In this document: positions 8,988-17,629 of the stretch, piece by piece
Layout of the letters: every line of letters starts with the position of its first letter
Position numbering within the stretch: position 1 is the first letter of the stretch
From: an uncultured Pseudomonadota bacterium
GTDB taxonomy: Bacteria > Pseudomonadota > Gammaproteobacteria > Burkholderiales > JALYOK01
Direction: 5' to 3'
Assembly (NCBI GenBank): GCA_902826775.1
Contig: CADEHE010000001.1
Coordinates: 434,001 to 498,000 of the forward strand
DNA length: 64,000 nucleotides
Program-made: the position numbers and the translations under genes
Notes under the pieces: generated by a model
Seen by the model: only the letters and a program-made list of their open reading frames with translations
The model's database searches: none
What the model was told of the DNA's origin: nothing

Positions 8988-9809
8988 TTGATTAAGCTGA
9001 TTTTGATTTCCAACGTTCCCGATCTAGCCGTTTGCGCGGTTGAATCTGGGGTTGAGAGAATCATGGTAGACCTTGAAGTGCTCGGCAAGCAAGAGCGCCA
9101 GGGTCACCGCAACACATTAATAAGCAACCACTCGGTTGCTGACGTAGAGCGCATGAAGCGAGTTCTAGGGGACGCTGATCTAATCGTGCGCATCAATCCG
9201 CTCAATCCATCGACTAAAGACGAACTAGAGGCTGTCATAGGGGTGGGTGCCACGCATATCATGTTGCCGATGTTTCGCTCTTCGCATGAAGCTTGCGAGG
9301 TGTCCGAGTTAATAGCGTCGCGAGCTGGTTTTATCCCACTAGTAGAGACTCGGGACGCCGCGCAAGAGATCGATGAGATTTCACTAGTCCGAGGTGTATC
9401 GGAGATATACATTGGTCTAAATGACCTGCACGTCGAGCTCGGATGCAGATTTATGTTTGAACCGCTTGCAAATGGTGAAGTAGAACGCATGGGAAAGGCC
9501 GCCCAGGCGGCAGGGCTCGAATTTGGTTTCGGAGGAATAGCTCGCATTGGTGAGGGATTGCTCCCGGGCGAACTAGTATTGGCTGAGCATGTACGGCTGA
9601 ATTCTTCCTGTGTCATCCTTTCAAGAACGTTTCACCGCGAAACTTTTGCAGTGAGTGACCGGCATGGCGAGACCGCCTTCAGGGCAGAGGTCGCCAAGCT
9701 TCGCTCCTGCGAACGGAGACTTCGTTTGCGTTCCGCGACCGAGGTGGAGCAAGATCGCCTAAGAACAGTGGAGTTGGTCGAGGCGATTTCAGTTAGGGCA
9801 CACTACTAG
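8988..9809 (+). CDS. HpcH/HpaI aldolase / citrate lyase family protein
   Basis: Protein of 273 residues with the TIM-barrel pattern of class II pyruvate aldolases and citrate-lyase beta-like enzymes. Metal-ligand candidates are the Glu in FIPLVETRDAAQEIDEI and the Asp in IYIGLNDLHVELG, both in the family's usual sequence context; the N-terminal part carries VDLEVLGKQERQ. Related enzymes make or break a carbon-carbon bond next to pyruvate or an acyl-CoA. In a glycan cluster its substrate is unknown; it might make a pyruvate-derived or branched sugar substituent (inference). Start is TTG at 8988, the only one that fits the N-terminal strand. Confidence 0.8.
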   Translation: MIKLILISNVPDLAVCAVESGVERIMVDLEVLGKQERQGHRNTLISNHSVADVERMKRVLGDADLIVRINPLNPSTKDELEAVIGVGATHIMLPMFRSSHEACEVSELIASRAGFIPLVETRDAAQEIDEISLVRGVSEIYIGLNDLHVELGCRFMFEPLANGEVERMGKAAQAAGLEFGFGGIARIGEGLLPGELVLAEHVRLNSSCVILSRTFHRETFAVSDRHGETAFRAEVAKLRSCERRLRLRSATEVEQDRLRTVELVEAISVRAHY

Positions 9810-9813
9810 CGAG

Positions 9814-10368
9814 ATGAAGCGGTTAATAGACCTGACAGTTGCTGTTTCAGTGCTTCTAGTATTCGCTCCGTTAATGTTGATGCTAGTCTTGCTGATAGTC
9901 CTTGATACTCCAGGCGGGGCAATATTTCATCAAGAGCGGGTCGGTTTGCGGGGGAAATTGTTCCGGATTTTGAAGTTCCGCACGATGGTACAAGATGCTT
10001 CGCTTAAGGGGCCTTACTATACCCTAGAGTCGGACAGTCGTATCACGCGTGTTGGCAAGTTCCTGAGGCGGAGCAGTCTGGATGAATTGCCGCAGTTGCT
10101 CAATGTCGTTTGTGGACACATGAGCCTGGTAGGGCCGCGGCCAGAAGTTCTCCAGCAGAGACAGATCTATTCTGAGAAGGAGTGGTGTTTGCGGCACTCG
10201 GTCCGACCAGGTATAACGGGGTTGGCACAAGCCACACTTCGGTCCAGTGCAAGTGTCGAAGATCGTAAGCGACTTGACCTTGCTTACGTTGAAAACCAAA
10301 GCTTCATGTTAGATTTAAGGATACTAGCGATGACTGTATATCAGGTTCTCGCGAAGGGGGGGCATTAG
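9814..10368 (+). CDS. Sugar transferase, PglC-like phosphoglycosyl transferase
   Basis: Monotopic phosphoglycosyl transferase of 184 residues that moves a sugar-1-phosphate from a UDP-sugar to undecaprenyl phosphate, starting assembly of a lipid-linked glycan. It has one N-terminal re-entrant hydrophobic helix (about 9-30), then LKFRTM, the RRSSLDELPQLLNVV segment and GPRPE, all core motifs of this superfamily. The short form, without the extra transmembrane region of WbaP, resembles PglC. It is probably the initiating enzyme of this locus. Because a bacillosamine-type pathway is encoded downstream, UDP-diNAc-bacillosamine or UDP-HexNAc are reasonable substrates (inference). Confidence 0.9.
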   Translation: MKRLIDLTVAVSVLLVFAPLMLMLVLLIVLDTPGGAIFHQERVGLRGKLFRILKFRTMVQDASLKGPYYTLESDSRITRVGKFLRRSSLDELPQLLNVVCGHMSLVGPRPEVLQQRQIYSEKEWCLRHSVRPGITGLAQATLRSSASVEDRKRLDLAYVENQSFMLDLRILAMTVYQVLAKGGH

Positions 10369-10369
10369 C

Positions 10370-12187
10370 GTGTGCGGTATCTATGGGTACCTGAACATGG
10401 CTGGGCAAGATCAAGACGCCACGCTTTTGCGTGAGATGTCGACCGCGCTAAAGCATCGCGGCCCCGACGGTCATGGAGAAATCTTCCGCCAAGGATTGGC
10501 GATTGGCAATCAGCGATTGGCAATCATCGATATTCAGGGCGGAAAGCAACCTTTCGTGTCAGATGATGGGGAAATTGCAGTCGTCCAAAATGGCGAGATA
10601 TTTAACTATCTCGAGTTGGCTATGGACTTGGCTCGAGACGGCTATTTGTGTCGGACCCGCTCAGACACCGAGGTGCTGTTGCGATTGTACGAGCGCGAAG
10701 GCATTGGTTTCTTGGACAAACTTAATGGGATGTTCGCCTTTGCGATCGCCGATTTCAGAAAGCAGTGCATCTATCTGGCGCGAGATCGTGTTGGGGTAAA
10801 GCCCCTCTACTGGTGTAGAAGTGGCGATACTATTTGGTTCGCGTCCGAAATAAAGTCCCTATTAGGAGCCGGGGTTTCAGCTGAATTGGATGAGAGTGCG
10901 CTTGATCTCTATCTAACGTATAACTTTGTCCCGCCCCCGGTTACCATGTTCCGTCAGATTCGACACTTGCCACCTGGCCATGTGGCGATCTGCTCACGGC
11001 CTGGCGTCACCATCAATCGGTGGTGGCATCCATACGAAGTAGAAACGGTGCCTATTGGTGACGAGGCGGGTTGGGCGGAAGAGTTCAACGCGACATTAGA
11101 GGATGCAGTACGCCTGCGATTGCGTTCCGACGTCCAGGTTGGTGCTTTTTTGTCTGGAGGCGTCGACAGCAGCAGCATCGTCGCTTATATGTCAAAGTTG
11201 TCGGCGTACCAAGTTCAGACATTTTCGATCGGGTTTGAGGACGCGCGTTTCGATGAATCTCCTTATGCAAGGGCAGCGTCGGCTCGTTTCCAAACAAAGC
11301 ATATCTGCGAGGAAGTAAGGGAGGATGTTGCTCAACTGTGGCCCCGAGTCACCTACTACTGTGATCAGCCTCATGGGGACGTGTCGTTTCTACCGACCTA
11401 TCGCGTTGCAAGTTTGGCTGCAAAACACGCAAAGGTAGTGCTCACGGGAGATGGTGGTGACGAACTGTTCGGAGGATATGAGAAGTACGCCTCATTCTTT
11501 AGCGCGCCTGATTTGAGCAGTGAATATGAGTTTGAGCGCTCCTACCTCGATCATATTTCTTTGTTCGATAGAGACGCTAAGGAGCGGCTTTACTCGCCAG
11601 CCTTGGCTTTAAGTGTAAGAGACCACAATACATCTGAGATCGCCAACAAAATCTTTCAAGAGTCGCGGCACTTTGATCGAATAAATCGCGCGTTATACCT
11701 CGACCTGCTAATGTTACTGCCCGGTAACAACTTGGTTAAACCCGACAGGATGGGAATGGCCGTATCGCTGGAAGCCAGAACGCCGTTTCTTGATCGTCGA
11801 ATGATCGAGTTCGCGCTGCGAACACCCGGAGATCGGAAGGTCAGAAATGGAGAAACCAAGCACGAGATGAAGAAGGCGGTGACGCAACTAATCGGCCAAG
11901 ACTTGGCGTACAGAGACAAGCGAATGTTCACACTGCCTATTGGGGAGTGGTTCAAACAAGAACTACGCAATTTCTGTTATAGCGTACTTCTTTCGGATCG
12001 AGCGGCGTCACGCGGGCTGTTCAACATGGGATATGTTCAACAGATGATAGATCAACATGTTGGTGGGTACGCTAACCGGACCCGTGAACTCCGCGCCTTG
12101 CTGGCTCTCGAACTTTGGTTCAACATGTTTATTGATACAAAGCAAGTGATGAAAACCTCGGAGTTCGGCTGGGTTCGCTCGCAATAA
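10370..12187 (+). CDS. Asparagine synthase-type glutamine amidotransferase (first copy)
   Basis: Protein of 605 residues with an N-terminal class II glutaminase domain (nucleophile Cys2 in MCGIYG, HRGPDG at 29-34) and a C-terminal synthetase domain with ATP pyrophosphatase loop SGGVDS at 262-267. It is built like asparagine synthetase B. Placement inside a polysaccharide operon, one base after the sugar transferase, argues that it amidates a sugar carboxylate, such as a uronic acid, rather than aspartate. Start is GTG at 10370, which puts Cys at position 2 as required after Met removal. Confidence 0.9.
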   Translation: MCGIYGYLNMAGQDQDATLLREMSTALKHRGPDGHGEIFRQGLAIGNQRLAIIDIQGGKQPFVSDDGEIAVVQNGEIFNYLELAMDLARDGYLCRTRSDTEVLLRLYEREGIGFLDKLNGMFAFAIADFRKQCIYLARDRVGVKPLYWCRSGDTIWFASEIKSLLGAGVSAELDESALDLYLTYNFVPPPVTMFRQIRHLPPGHVAICSRPGVTINRWWHPYEVETVPIGDEAGWAEEFNATLEDAVRLRLRSDVQVGAFLSGGVDSSSIVAYMSKLSAYQVQTFSIGFEDARFDESPYARAASARFQTKHICEEVREDVAQLWPRVTYYCDQPHGDVSFLPTYRVASLAAKHAKVVLTGDGGDELFGGYEKYASFFSAPDLSSEYEFERSYLDHISLFDRDAKERLYSPALALSVRDHNTSEIANKIFQESRHFDRINRALYLDLLMLLPGNNLVKPDRMGMAVSLEARTPFLDRRMIEFALRTPGDRKVRNGETKHEMKKAVTQLIGQDLAYRDKRMFTLPIGEWFKQELRNFCYSVLLSDRAASRGLFNMGYVQQMIDQHVGGYANRTRELRALLALELWFNMFIDTKQVMKTSEFGWVRSQ

Positions 12188-12202
12188 CAATCTTTGGCTG
12201 AC

Positions 12203-13423
12203 ATGGTCGCCGATTTATTCACGGCCATTGGTTTGCTGCTACCAATACTTGCGCTGCGGCAGCGAGTACCCCAGTTAATAAGTCTGTATCTCCTTTGTGC
12301 GCTCGGCGCCGAACCTCATGTATTGACGTTGTCAATGGGACTCGCTTTAAGTACTAGAGTTCTTGTTGAGCGGTCTTCGCGCATCGATTTGCTCCATCCG
12401 GTCTACTTTCCATGTGCGATGGCAATCATTGCGCTATCGCTTTTAGCCTTTTATGGGTTGACCGTTGCTTTAATCAATGACAACACGGAACGCATGCTAA
12501 CGGAAGCAGGGCAATATTTGTTCGGAGCAATGCTTGTAATTGCAACCTGTCGGTCCTGTAGCGGCGCACTGCAAGTTCGAACTGTATTGAGAGGGTTGGT
12601 CACCGGTGCATTCATCCTATCGAGTGTCAAACTATTGAGCCACGCTGGTGTAGTAGGATGGGAGACACCAGGGTTTATCTCCGCCATCGATAGTAACTAC
12701 GCCGCGTCATACATGCTAATTGGAGGCGTGACAGCATCTCTTGTGCTCCTGCGTTCGGCTGGTCGAAAAGCTCGATTGGGATTGGCGCTTTGCTGGGTAC
12801 TTTCGATCGCTGGCATAGTACTAAACAGTAGTCGCGCAAATCTCTTTACCGCAGTCGCGGTAACAAGCATATGGGTGGTAACCTCAAAGCCCGAAGGCAC
12901 TCGATCTAGGTTTTTGTTTTTGCTCGCTCTTGCCGTCGGTTACATCGCCTTTTTTGGAATCGAGGTTGACGACCCCCGTTCTGTTTGGAGTATGTTTGGT
13001 GCTGGTTCAAGCCATTCGAATTCGGTTCGCCTTCATCTCTTGCTCCAAAGCTGGAGCAGCGTATTGGCGGCCCCCCTCGGTATCGGGATTGGGGCTTCCA
13101 GCGATTTTTTTAGCGCACAGCCAATTTTTGGTGAGATCGTACCGCATCCTCACAATACCATTGCTCAACTTGCGGTAGAAATGGGTATTTTCGGGGCCGC
13201 TATCGGTTTCGCAGCGTTGTGTTGGCTACTGTGGGTGTCTGCGCGAGAGTTGTTTGCCTCAAGAAAAATGGCGTTGCGCACTGATGTTCGACGGCTGTTT
13301 GCTCCTTCTCTTGCCACCTGGGCACTGTTTGATTCTGTAGTGTTTAACGGGCCGGTAATGATGGTGTACCTCATTTCACTTGGTGTGCTTGTTGGCACCG
13401 ATCTTTTCGGACGAGAGTCTTGA
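12203..13423 (+). CDS. O-antigen polymerase/ligase-type membrane protein (Wzy/WaaL family)
   Basis: Protein of 406 residues with roughly ten to twelve hydrophobic segments. A large loop follows the middle and contains IGIGASSDFF and PHPHNTIAQLAVEMGIFGA; this HxH/HN stretch followed by a helix is typical of Wzy polymerases and WaaL ligases. It therefore either polymerises the lipid-linked repeat or ligates it to an acceptor in the periplasm. With only one such gene in the window, polymerase and ligase roles cannot be separated. I use the ATG at 12203; a TTG at 12194 is possible. Confidence 0.82.
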   Translation: MVADLFTAIGLLLPILALRQRVPQLISLYLLCALGAEPHVLTLSMGLALSTRVLVERSSRIDLLHPVYFPCAMAIIALSLLAFYGLTVALINDNTERMLTEAGQYLFGAMLVIATCRSCSGALQVRTVLRGLVTGAFILSSVKLLSHAGVVGWETPGFISAIDSNYAASYMLIGGVTASLVLLRSAGRKARLGLALCWVLSIAGIVLNSSRANLFTAVAVTSIWVVTSKPEGTRSRFLFLLALAVGYIAFFGIEVDDPRSVWSMFGAGSSHSNSVRLHLLLQSWSSVLAAPLGIGIGASSDFFSAQPIFGEIVPHPHNTIAQLAVEMGIFGAAIGFAALCWLLWVSARELFASRKMALRTDVRRLFAPSLATWALFDSVVFNGPVMMVYLISLGVLVGTDLFGRES

Positions 13424-13430
13424 ACCGGCC

Positions 13431-15245
13431 ATGTGCGGCATAGCGGGTATTCACGCGCTGCGCGGGTCAATTGACGGTAGCATTGCGCAGGAGTCGTTAC
13501 AAGCGATGCTCAGCGCAATGCGACATCGGGGGCCAGATGGGCAAGGTTGGTACCAATCCGGTGCGACTTGGCTGGGCCACGTTCGTCTGGCGATATTGGA
13601 TATCGATGGCGGAACGCAGCCAATGTGGAACGAGGATGAAACCGTTGTCGTAACCTACAACGGCGAACAATATGGCTTCGAAGCATTGAGAAAGGAATTG
13701 ACCCGACGACACCGGTTCCGCACGCGCACAGATACCGAGGTCCTCGTCCATTTGTATGAGGACGTTAAGGAATCGCTACCTAACCATCTAAATGGGATGT
13801 ATGCCTTCGCTTTGTTGGATAGGACGCAGAACACCCTGCTGATTGCCGTTGACCCCATGGGCATAAAGCCGCTGTACTACTATCAAGGGGCAAATGTGTT
13901 TGTTTTCGCATCCGAGCTGCGCGCGCTGCTTAAAGGACTAGAGGCTCTCTCTCTGCCGCAGACCTTCGATTTGGCAACGTGCAGCAGCTTTTTGTCGCAG
14001 GGATGGGTGCAAGCACCGTTGACGCCCGTGGTCGGTGTGAGAAAGCTATGTCCAGGGGAAAGTTTCCTCATAAAGGGGCAGTCAATTACTCGTCGGACGC
14101 GACGATTGACGCCGGAAACAGCGTCTCCGCAAAGTGAAATAGAGCATTTGGATGAGACGTTGCGAACAGTGGTCCGGGACCAGATGATCGCGGACGTAGA
14201 TGTTGGATTGCTACTTAGCGGCGGGATAGACTCGAGCATCTTGGCCAGTATCGCGTGTGCGGTTGGGTTTGAAATCAAAACGTTTTCAGTAGAGTTCTCG
14301 GGGCACACCCGAGAAGTCAAAGATGCCAACGAGTCTGATTTTGCGAACATCGTTGCGCGGCATTTGCATACTAAACACTACACGGCGCGGGTTGACGCCT
14401 ACACGTTGCTGGCAGATTTGGACAGCGCTTTTGTCGCCATGGATGAACCCATAAGCGACCCGGCTATCCTCCCTCTTTTACGCGTGGCGCGTTTCGCCAA
14501 GACAGAAGTAAAGGCATGCCTTACTGGGGACGGTGCTGACGAGTTGTTTGGCGGCTATTGGCGACACGTCCTTTTTGATATTAAACAAAGCTACCAGCAA
14601 TTGCCACGTCCGTTGAGGCAGCTCTTGGACAGAACATCTCGCCTTAGCCGCTATTCTTCGGCGCTCGGCCGGCTGCAGTCGGCGTATAGTCTCGTCGCTG
14701 ATCCCGACTATATCTCTGGACCCTTTTCCTGGCACTATGCAGGTTGGTTGAACAACCCAATACCGGGCATAGTCTGTTCTGAGGCAAGCGAATGGTTGGA
14801 GCATGACTTGTACGGGCAACTCGCTGGCCAAATGCTGCCAAAGACCGATAGGATCACGATGTTCTGTGGATTGGAGGCTCGCGTGCCCTTTTTGGACGAT
14901 AGAGTGGTTCGGTTCGCGATGCGTTTGCCTAAGAAGCAAAAAGTGCGAGGCCTTCAGTCCAAGGTGATTCTCCGAGAGTTGCTCGCTCGATACGTTCCTC
15001 CGCAGATATCTCGTCGCTCCAAGCACGGGTTTCGGGTGCCTCTAAGCAATTGGTTCAGACACGAGCTTCGCAGCGAAGTAAAGGAGCGACTATTGGGAGG
15101 TCTTGTTATCCCAGACGCCATCATTTCGAGGTCTGCGGTCGAGCGGCTAATTTCGCTGCATCTCGATGGAGGCCAGGAGCACAGCAATCGGATCTGGGCG
15201 CTCTTGGTGCTCAACAGTTGGATTGCACAGAGCAAACTGCCGTAG
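13431..15245 (+). CDS. Asparagine synthase-type glutamine amidotransferase (second copy)
   Basis: Protein of 604 residues, the second class II amidotransferase in the locus, with Cys2 (MCGIAG), HRGPDG at 32-37, and the ATP pyrophosphatase loop SGGIDS at 263-268. The C-terminal domain contains CLTGDGADELFGGYWRH, as in AsnB. It differs clearly in sequence from the copy at 10370, so this is not a recent duplication; the two probably act on different sugar carboxylates or linkages (inference). The ATG at 13431 places Cys at position 2 and lies seven bases after the preceding stop. Confidence 0.9.
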   Translation: MCGIAGIHALRGSIDGSIAQESLQAMLSAMRHRGPDGQGWYQSGATWLGHVRLAILDIDGGTQPMWNEDETVVVTYNGEQYGFEALRKELTRRHRFRTRTDTEVLVHLYEDVKESLPNHLNGMYAFALLDRTQNTLLIAVDPMGIKPLYYYQGANVFVFASELRALLKGLEALSLPQTFDLATCSSFLSQGWVQAPLTPVVGVRKLCPGESFLIKGQSITRRTRRLTPETASPQSEIEHLDETLRTVVRDQMIADVDVGLLLSGGIDSSILASIACAVGFEIKTFSVEFSGHTREVKDANESDFANIVARHLHTKHYTARVDAYTLLADLDSAFVAMDEPISDPAILPLLRVARFAKTEVKACLTGDGADELFGGYWRHVLFDIKQSYQQLPRPLRQLLDRTSRLSRYSSALGRLQSAYSLVADPDYISGPFSWHYAGWLNNPIPGIVCSEASEWLEHDLYGQLAGQMLPKTDRITMFCGLEARVPFLDDRVVRFAMRLPKKQKVRGLQSKVILRELLARYVPPQISRRSKHGFRVPLSNWFRHELRSEVKERLLGGLVIPDAIISRSAVERLISLHLDGGQEHSNRIWALLVLNSWIAQSKLP

Positions 15246-15300
15246 TACTTCGAATCTCAGCCAGAAATGCAAATCAGCTCTACTAGTTAGGCTAACACCA

Positions 15301-16623
15301 GTGTGGAGGCAAATCCCACAAGGCGGATGGACGCATATTATTGCCCGGAGTGCTTTGATCTCGATGGCTATGAGAGTGTGCGGCATGGCTCTCACGCTTC
15401 TTGCACATGTGGCGCTCGCGCGATGGATGGACGCCTCTGCATACGGACAGTACAACTTCGCGGTTACAGTGGCTGTGGTTTTCGCAGTAATAGCGCAGTT
15501 GGGCTTAGATCAAGCGATCCTAACTTTCCTGCCAAGATACGTTTCAGTCGGACTTTTTCATGTAGTCCGGGATTATTTGAGCTTTTCCCTAAAGGTCGGT
15601 GTACTGTTCGGTGGGACACTTGCGCTATTGCTCGCCGCTATGTTTCCAGTTTTCGGCGTTGCGAGCATGTCAGATACGGAAGCGTGGTGGACAGTCCTAA
15701 TACTGCCGACTGGAGGTATTCTATTTCTTCAGCAAGCTTTTCGGGCCTTCAAGTCTTTTAGGCTGGCACAGACATTCGAGCAAACGGTCTTTCCCATCGG
15801 TTTACTCGTAGTTGGCGTCGGACTCCATTGCTTGAATTGGCTCACGTTCGAAGCGCTGATCGCCTGGCATGGGGCAATTGCGTTTATCGGCTGTGCCGTA
15901 CTTGCTAAAGGCATATTGAAGCAAGTCAGCAACGCTTCTACCGTATCGTTGCCGGATCATCCAGTTCCCCGTCGAAGCGAATGGGTTAAGGTCGGAATTC
16001 CGCTTGCTGTCGCCAGTCTTATGAGCCTTCTTCTGGCGCGGGCGGACATCTTGGTTCTTGGGATCTTGCGGCCGGCTCCAGAATTGGCCGCGTACGCTGT
16101 TGCAGTCCGCTTGTCTAGCGTATTAATTCTTGGTCTGTACGCCGCCGATATGGTTGTTGCTCCTTACATTAGCGAACTCTATGAACGCCGAGACTTCGAT
16201 CGGCTGCGAAGGACATATTGGATGGGAGTCTGCGTCGCGGTTCTCGTGGCGATCCCAGGAGCGCTAGTTTTATTCGCAATTCCTGAATTTGCCTTCGGAC
16301 TTTTTGGCGCCGACTTCGCTACCGATTCAACAGTCTTGATCCTATTGGTAACGTCCCGACTTGTACAGGCCATGTTTGGGCCAGTTGGCTTGTTGCTTAC
16401 CGTGACAGGCAATCAGAATAAGTATCTCGCTGTCCTATCCGGAGTGTCGCTGGCACAGATCGGCGCACTGGTTTACAGTGCGAAGCTTTACGGAGCAGTG
16501 GGGGTAGCCGCGGTAATGTTCATTGGAACCTTGGCATGGAGTGGCATCTTGTTCTTTGTAGCGGTGACGCTTTTTCCCTGGTTCCCGTTTGGTACGCGGA
16601 GCCCGCAGAACCAACCTGAATAA
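15301..16623 (+). CDS. Lipid-linked oligosaccharide flippase (Wzx type)
   Basis: Membrane protein of about 440 residues with some twelve hydrophobic helices. Near the N-terminus is the pattern of the polysaccharide-biosynthesis/MATE-like exporter family, including ALARWMDASAYGQYNFA (typically ...LGPEEYGxY...). Such proteins flip undecaprenyl-diphosphate-linked repeats to the periplasmic face. The start is set at GTG 15301, just before the first amphipathic helix; an ATG at 15364 is an alternative. The gene sits between an amidotransferase and the hydrolase gene on the same strand, consistent with one operon. Confidence 0.85.
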   Translation: MWRQIPQGGWTHIIARSALISMAMRVCGMALTLLAHVALARWMDASAYGQYNFAVTVAVVFAVIAQLGLDQAILTFLPRYVSVGLFHVVRDYLSFSLKVGVLFGGTLALLLAAMFPVFGVASMSDTEAWWTVLILPTGGILFLQQAFRAFKSFRLAQTFEQTVFPIGLLVVGVGLHCLNWLTFEALIAWHGAIAFIGCAVLAKGILKQVSNASTVSLPDHPVPRRSEWVKVGIPLAVASLMSLLLARADILVLGILRPAPELAAYAVAVRLSSVLILGLYAADMVVAPYISELYERRDFDRLRRTYWMGVCVAVLVAIPGALVLFAIPEFAFGLFGADFATDSTVLILLVTSRLVQAMFGPVGLLLTVTGNQNKYLAVLSGVSLAQIGALVYSAKLYGAVGVAAVMFIGTLAWSGILFFVAVTLFPWFPFGTRSPQNQPE

Positions 16624-16630
16624 CACGAAT

Positions 16631-17629
16631 ATGGCTACGATCTTGCGTCAGGCACTAGTTGTCTCGCTCGTAACTCTTACTCTCGCGACACTTCTAGGAT
16701 TGTGCACTTGGGCGTTTTCTTCTTTTATTGAGGAGATCTACGCAGGATATGTTCGAGACGTGATCCAGTATTCGTGCGGCAAAGTCACTCGCGACGAACT
16801 CTGGTATACGTTGCGTCCGGGAAAATGTCGTTTTCAGAATTTTGAGTTCGATACGGTAGTTTCTGTTGATCCGCAAGGATTTAGAAATTCTGTAACTGCA
16901 TCGTCCCCACAGGTGGTAGTCATTGGCGACTCAATGGCAATGGGATGGGGCGTGAACGATGACGAGGTCTTCGCTTCGATCTTACAAACAAAACTGAGGG
17001 TACCCGTTCGTAACCTAGCGATCAGCTCTTGGGCGACCGCGAGAGAGCTCGCTGCTATGGTGAGGTACGCGCCGTCAGCTCGAGTCGTAGTTCTACAATA
17101 CTCGGAGAATGATTTCCCCGAGAACAAGCAGTATTTGGTCGATTCGCAATACTTCCTACACAATAAGGAAGAGCTAGCGAAGAGATTTGAGGATGCTCAA
17201 GCCGAGTTCAGTGTGGAATTCCACAAGCCTCTACTGAGGAAGATAGCGCGTGGTGTCCGCGGGGTACTCACAATGCATGGTGGACTCCCCGCTCCCTATC
17301 GAGCTGATGAGGCATCTATTCAGGACGAAGCAAAAGCATTCCGGCGAATCCTGGACTCATTCGCCCCGTACTTGACGGGCAAGATTGTAGTGGTGTTCGA
17401 GTCGAATCATTTTGGTTTAAACCGGCGCACGTTCCAAAGCGAATTTCAAGCGCAGCTAAATCGAATCGACGGGGTGAGAGTGATCGTTCTGGATGCACAC
17501 AGCTTTCTTGGTCGATCACATTACTTCACTCTGGATGATCATCTAAATGTGTATGGTCACATGGAAATAGCAAGACGAATCGAAAGGGCGTTGGCCATGC
17601 ACTTGCCGAACCGTCTGCCTGCTTTCTAG
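16631..17629 (+). CDS. SGNH/GDSL-type hydrolase with N-terminal membrane anchor
   Basis: Protein of 332 residues with one N-terminal transmembrane helix (about 8-33), so the rest probably faces the periplasm. Block I is VVVIGDSMAMGWG, with candidate nucleophile Ser101; the C-terminal block DDHLNVYGH at 302-310 supplies the Asp/His pair. This arrangement is shared with AlgX/AlgJ- and OafB-type enzymes that move or remove acetyl groups on glycans. No partner membrane acyltransferase is encoded in the window, so a deacetylase or esterase role is equally possible. Start is ATG at 16631, seven bases after the flippase stop. Confidence 0.8.
   Translation: MATILRQALVVSLVTLTLATLLGLCTWAFSSFIEEIYAGYVRDVIQYSCGKVTRDELWYTLRPGKCRFQNFEFDTVVSVDPQGFRNSVTASSPQVVVIGDSMAMGWGVNDDEVFASILQTKLRVPVRNLAISSWATARELAAMVRYAPSARVVVLQYSENDFPENKQYLVDSQYFLHNKEELAKRFEDAQAEFSVEFHKPLLRKIARGVRGVLTMHGGLPAPYRADEASIQDEAKAFRRILDSFAPYLTGKIVVVFESNHFGLNRRTFQSEFQAQLNRIDGVRVIVLDAHSFLGRSHYFTLDDHLNVYGHMEIARRIERALAMHLPNRLPAF

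Noticed and set aside
10370..15245. Asparagine biosynthesis genes
   Set aside because: Two divergent copies lie within a glycan operon; amidation of sugar acids is more likely.
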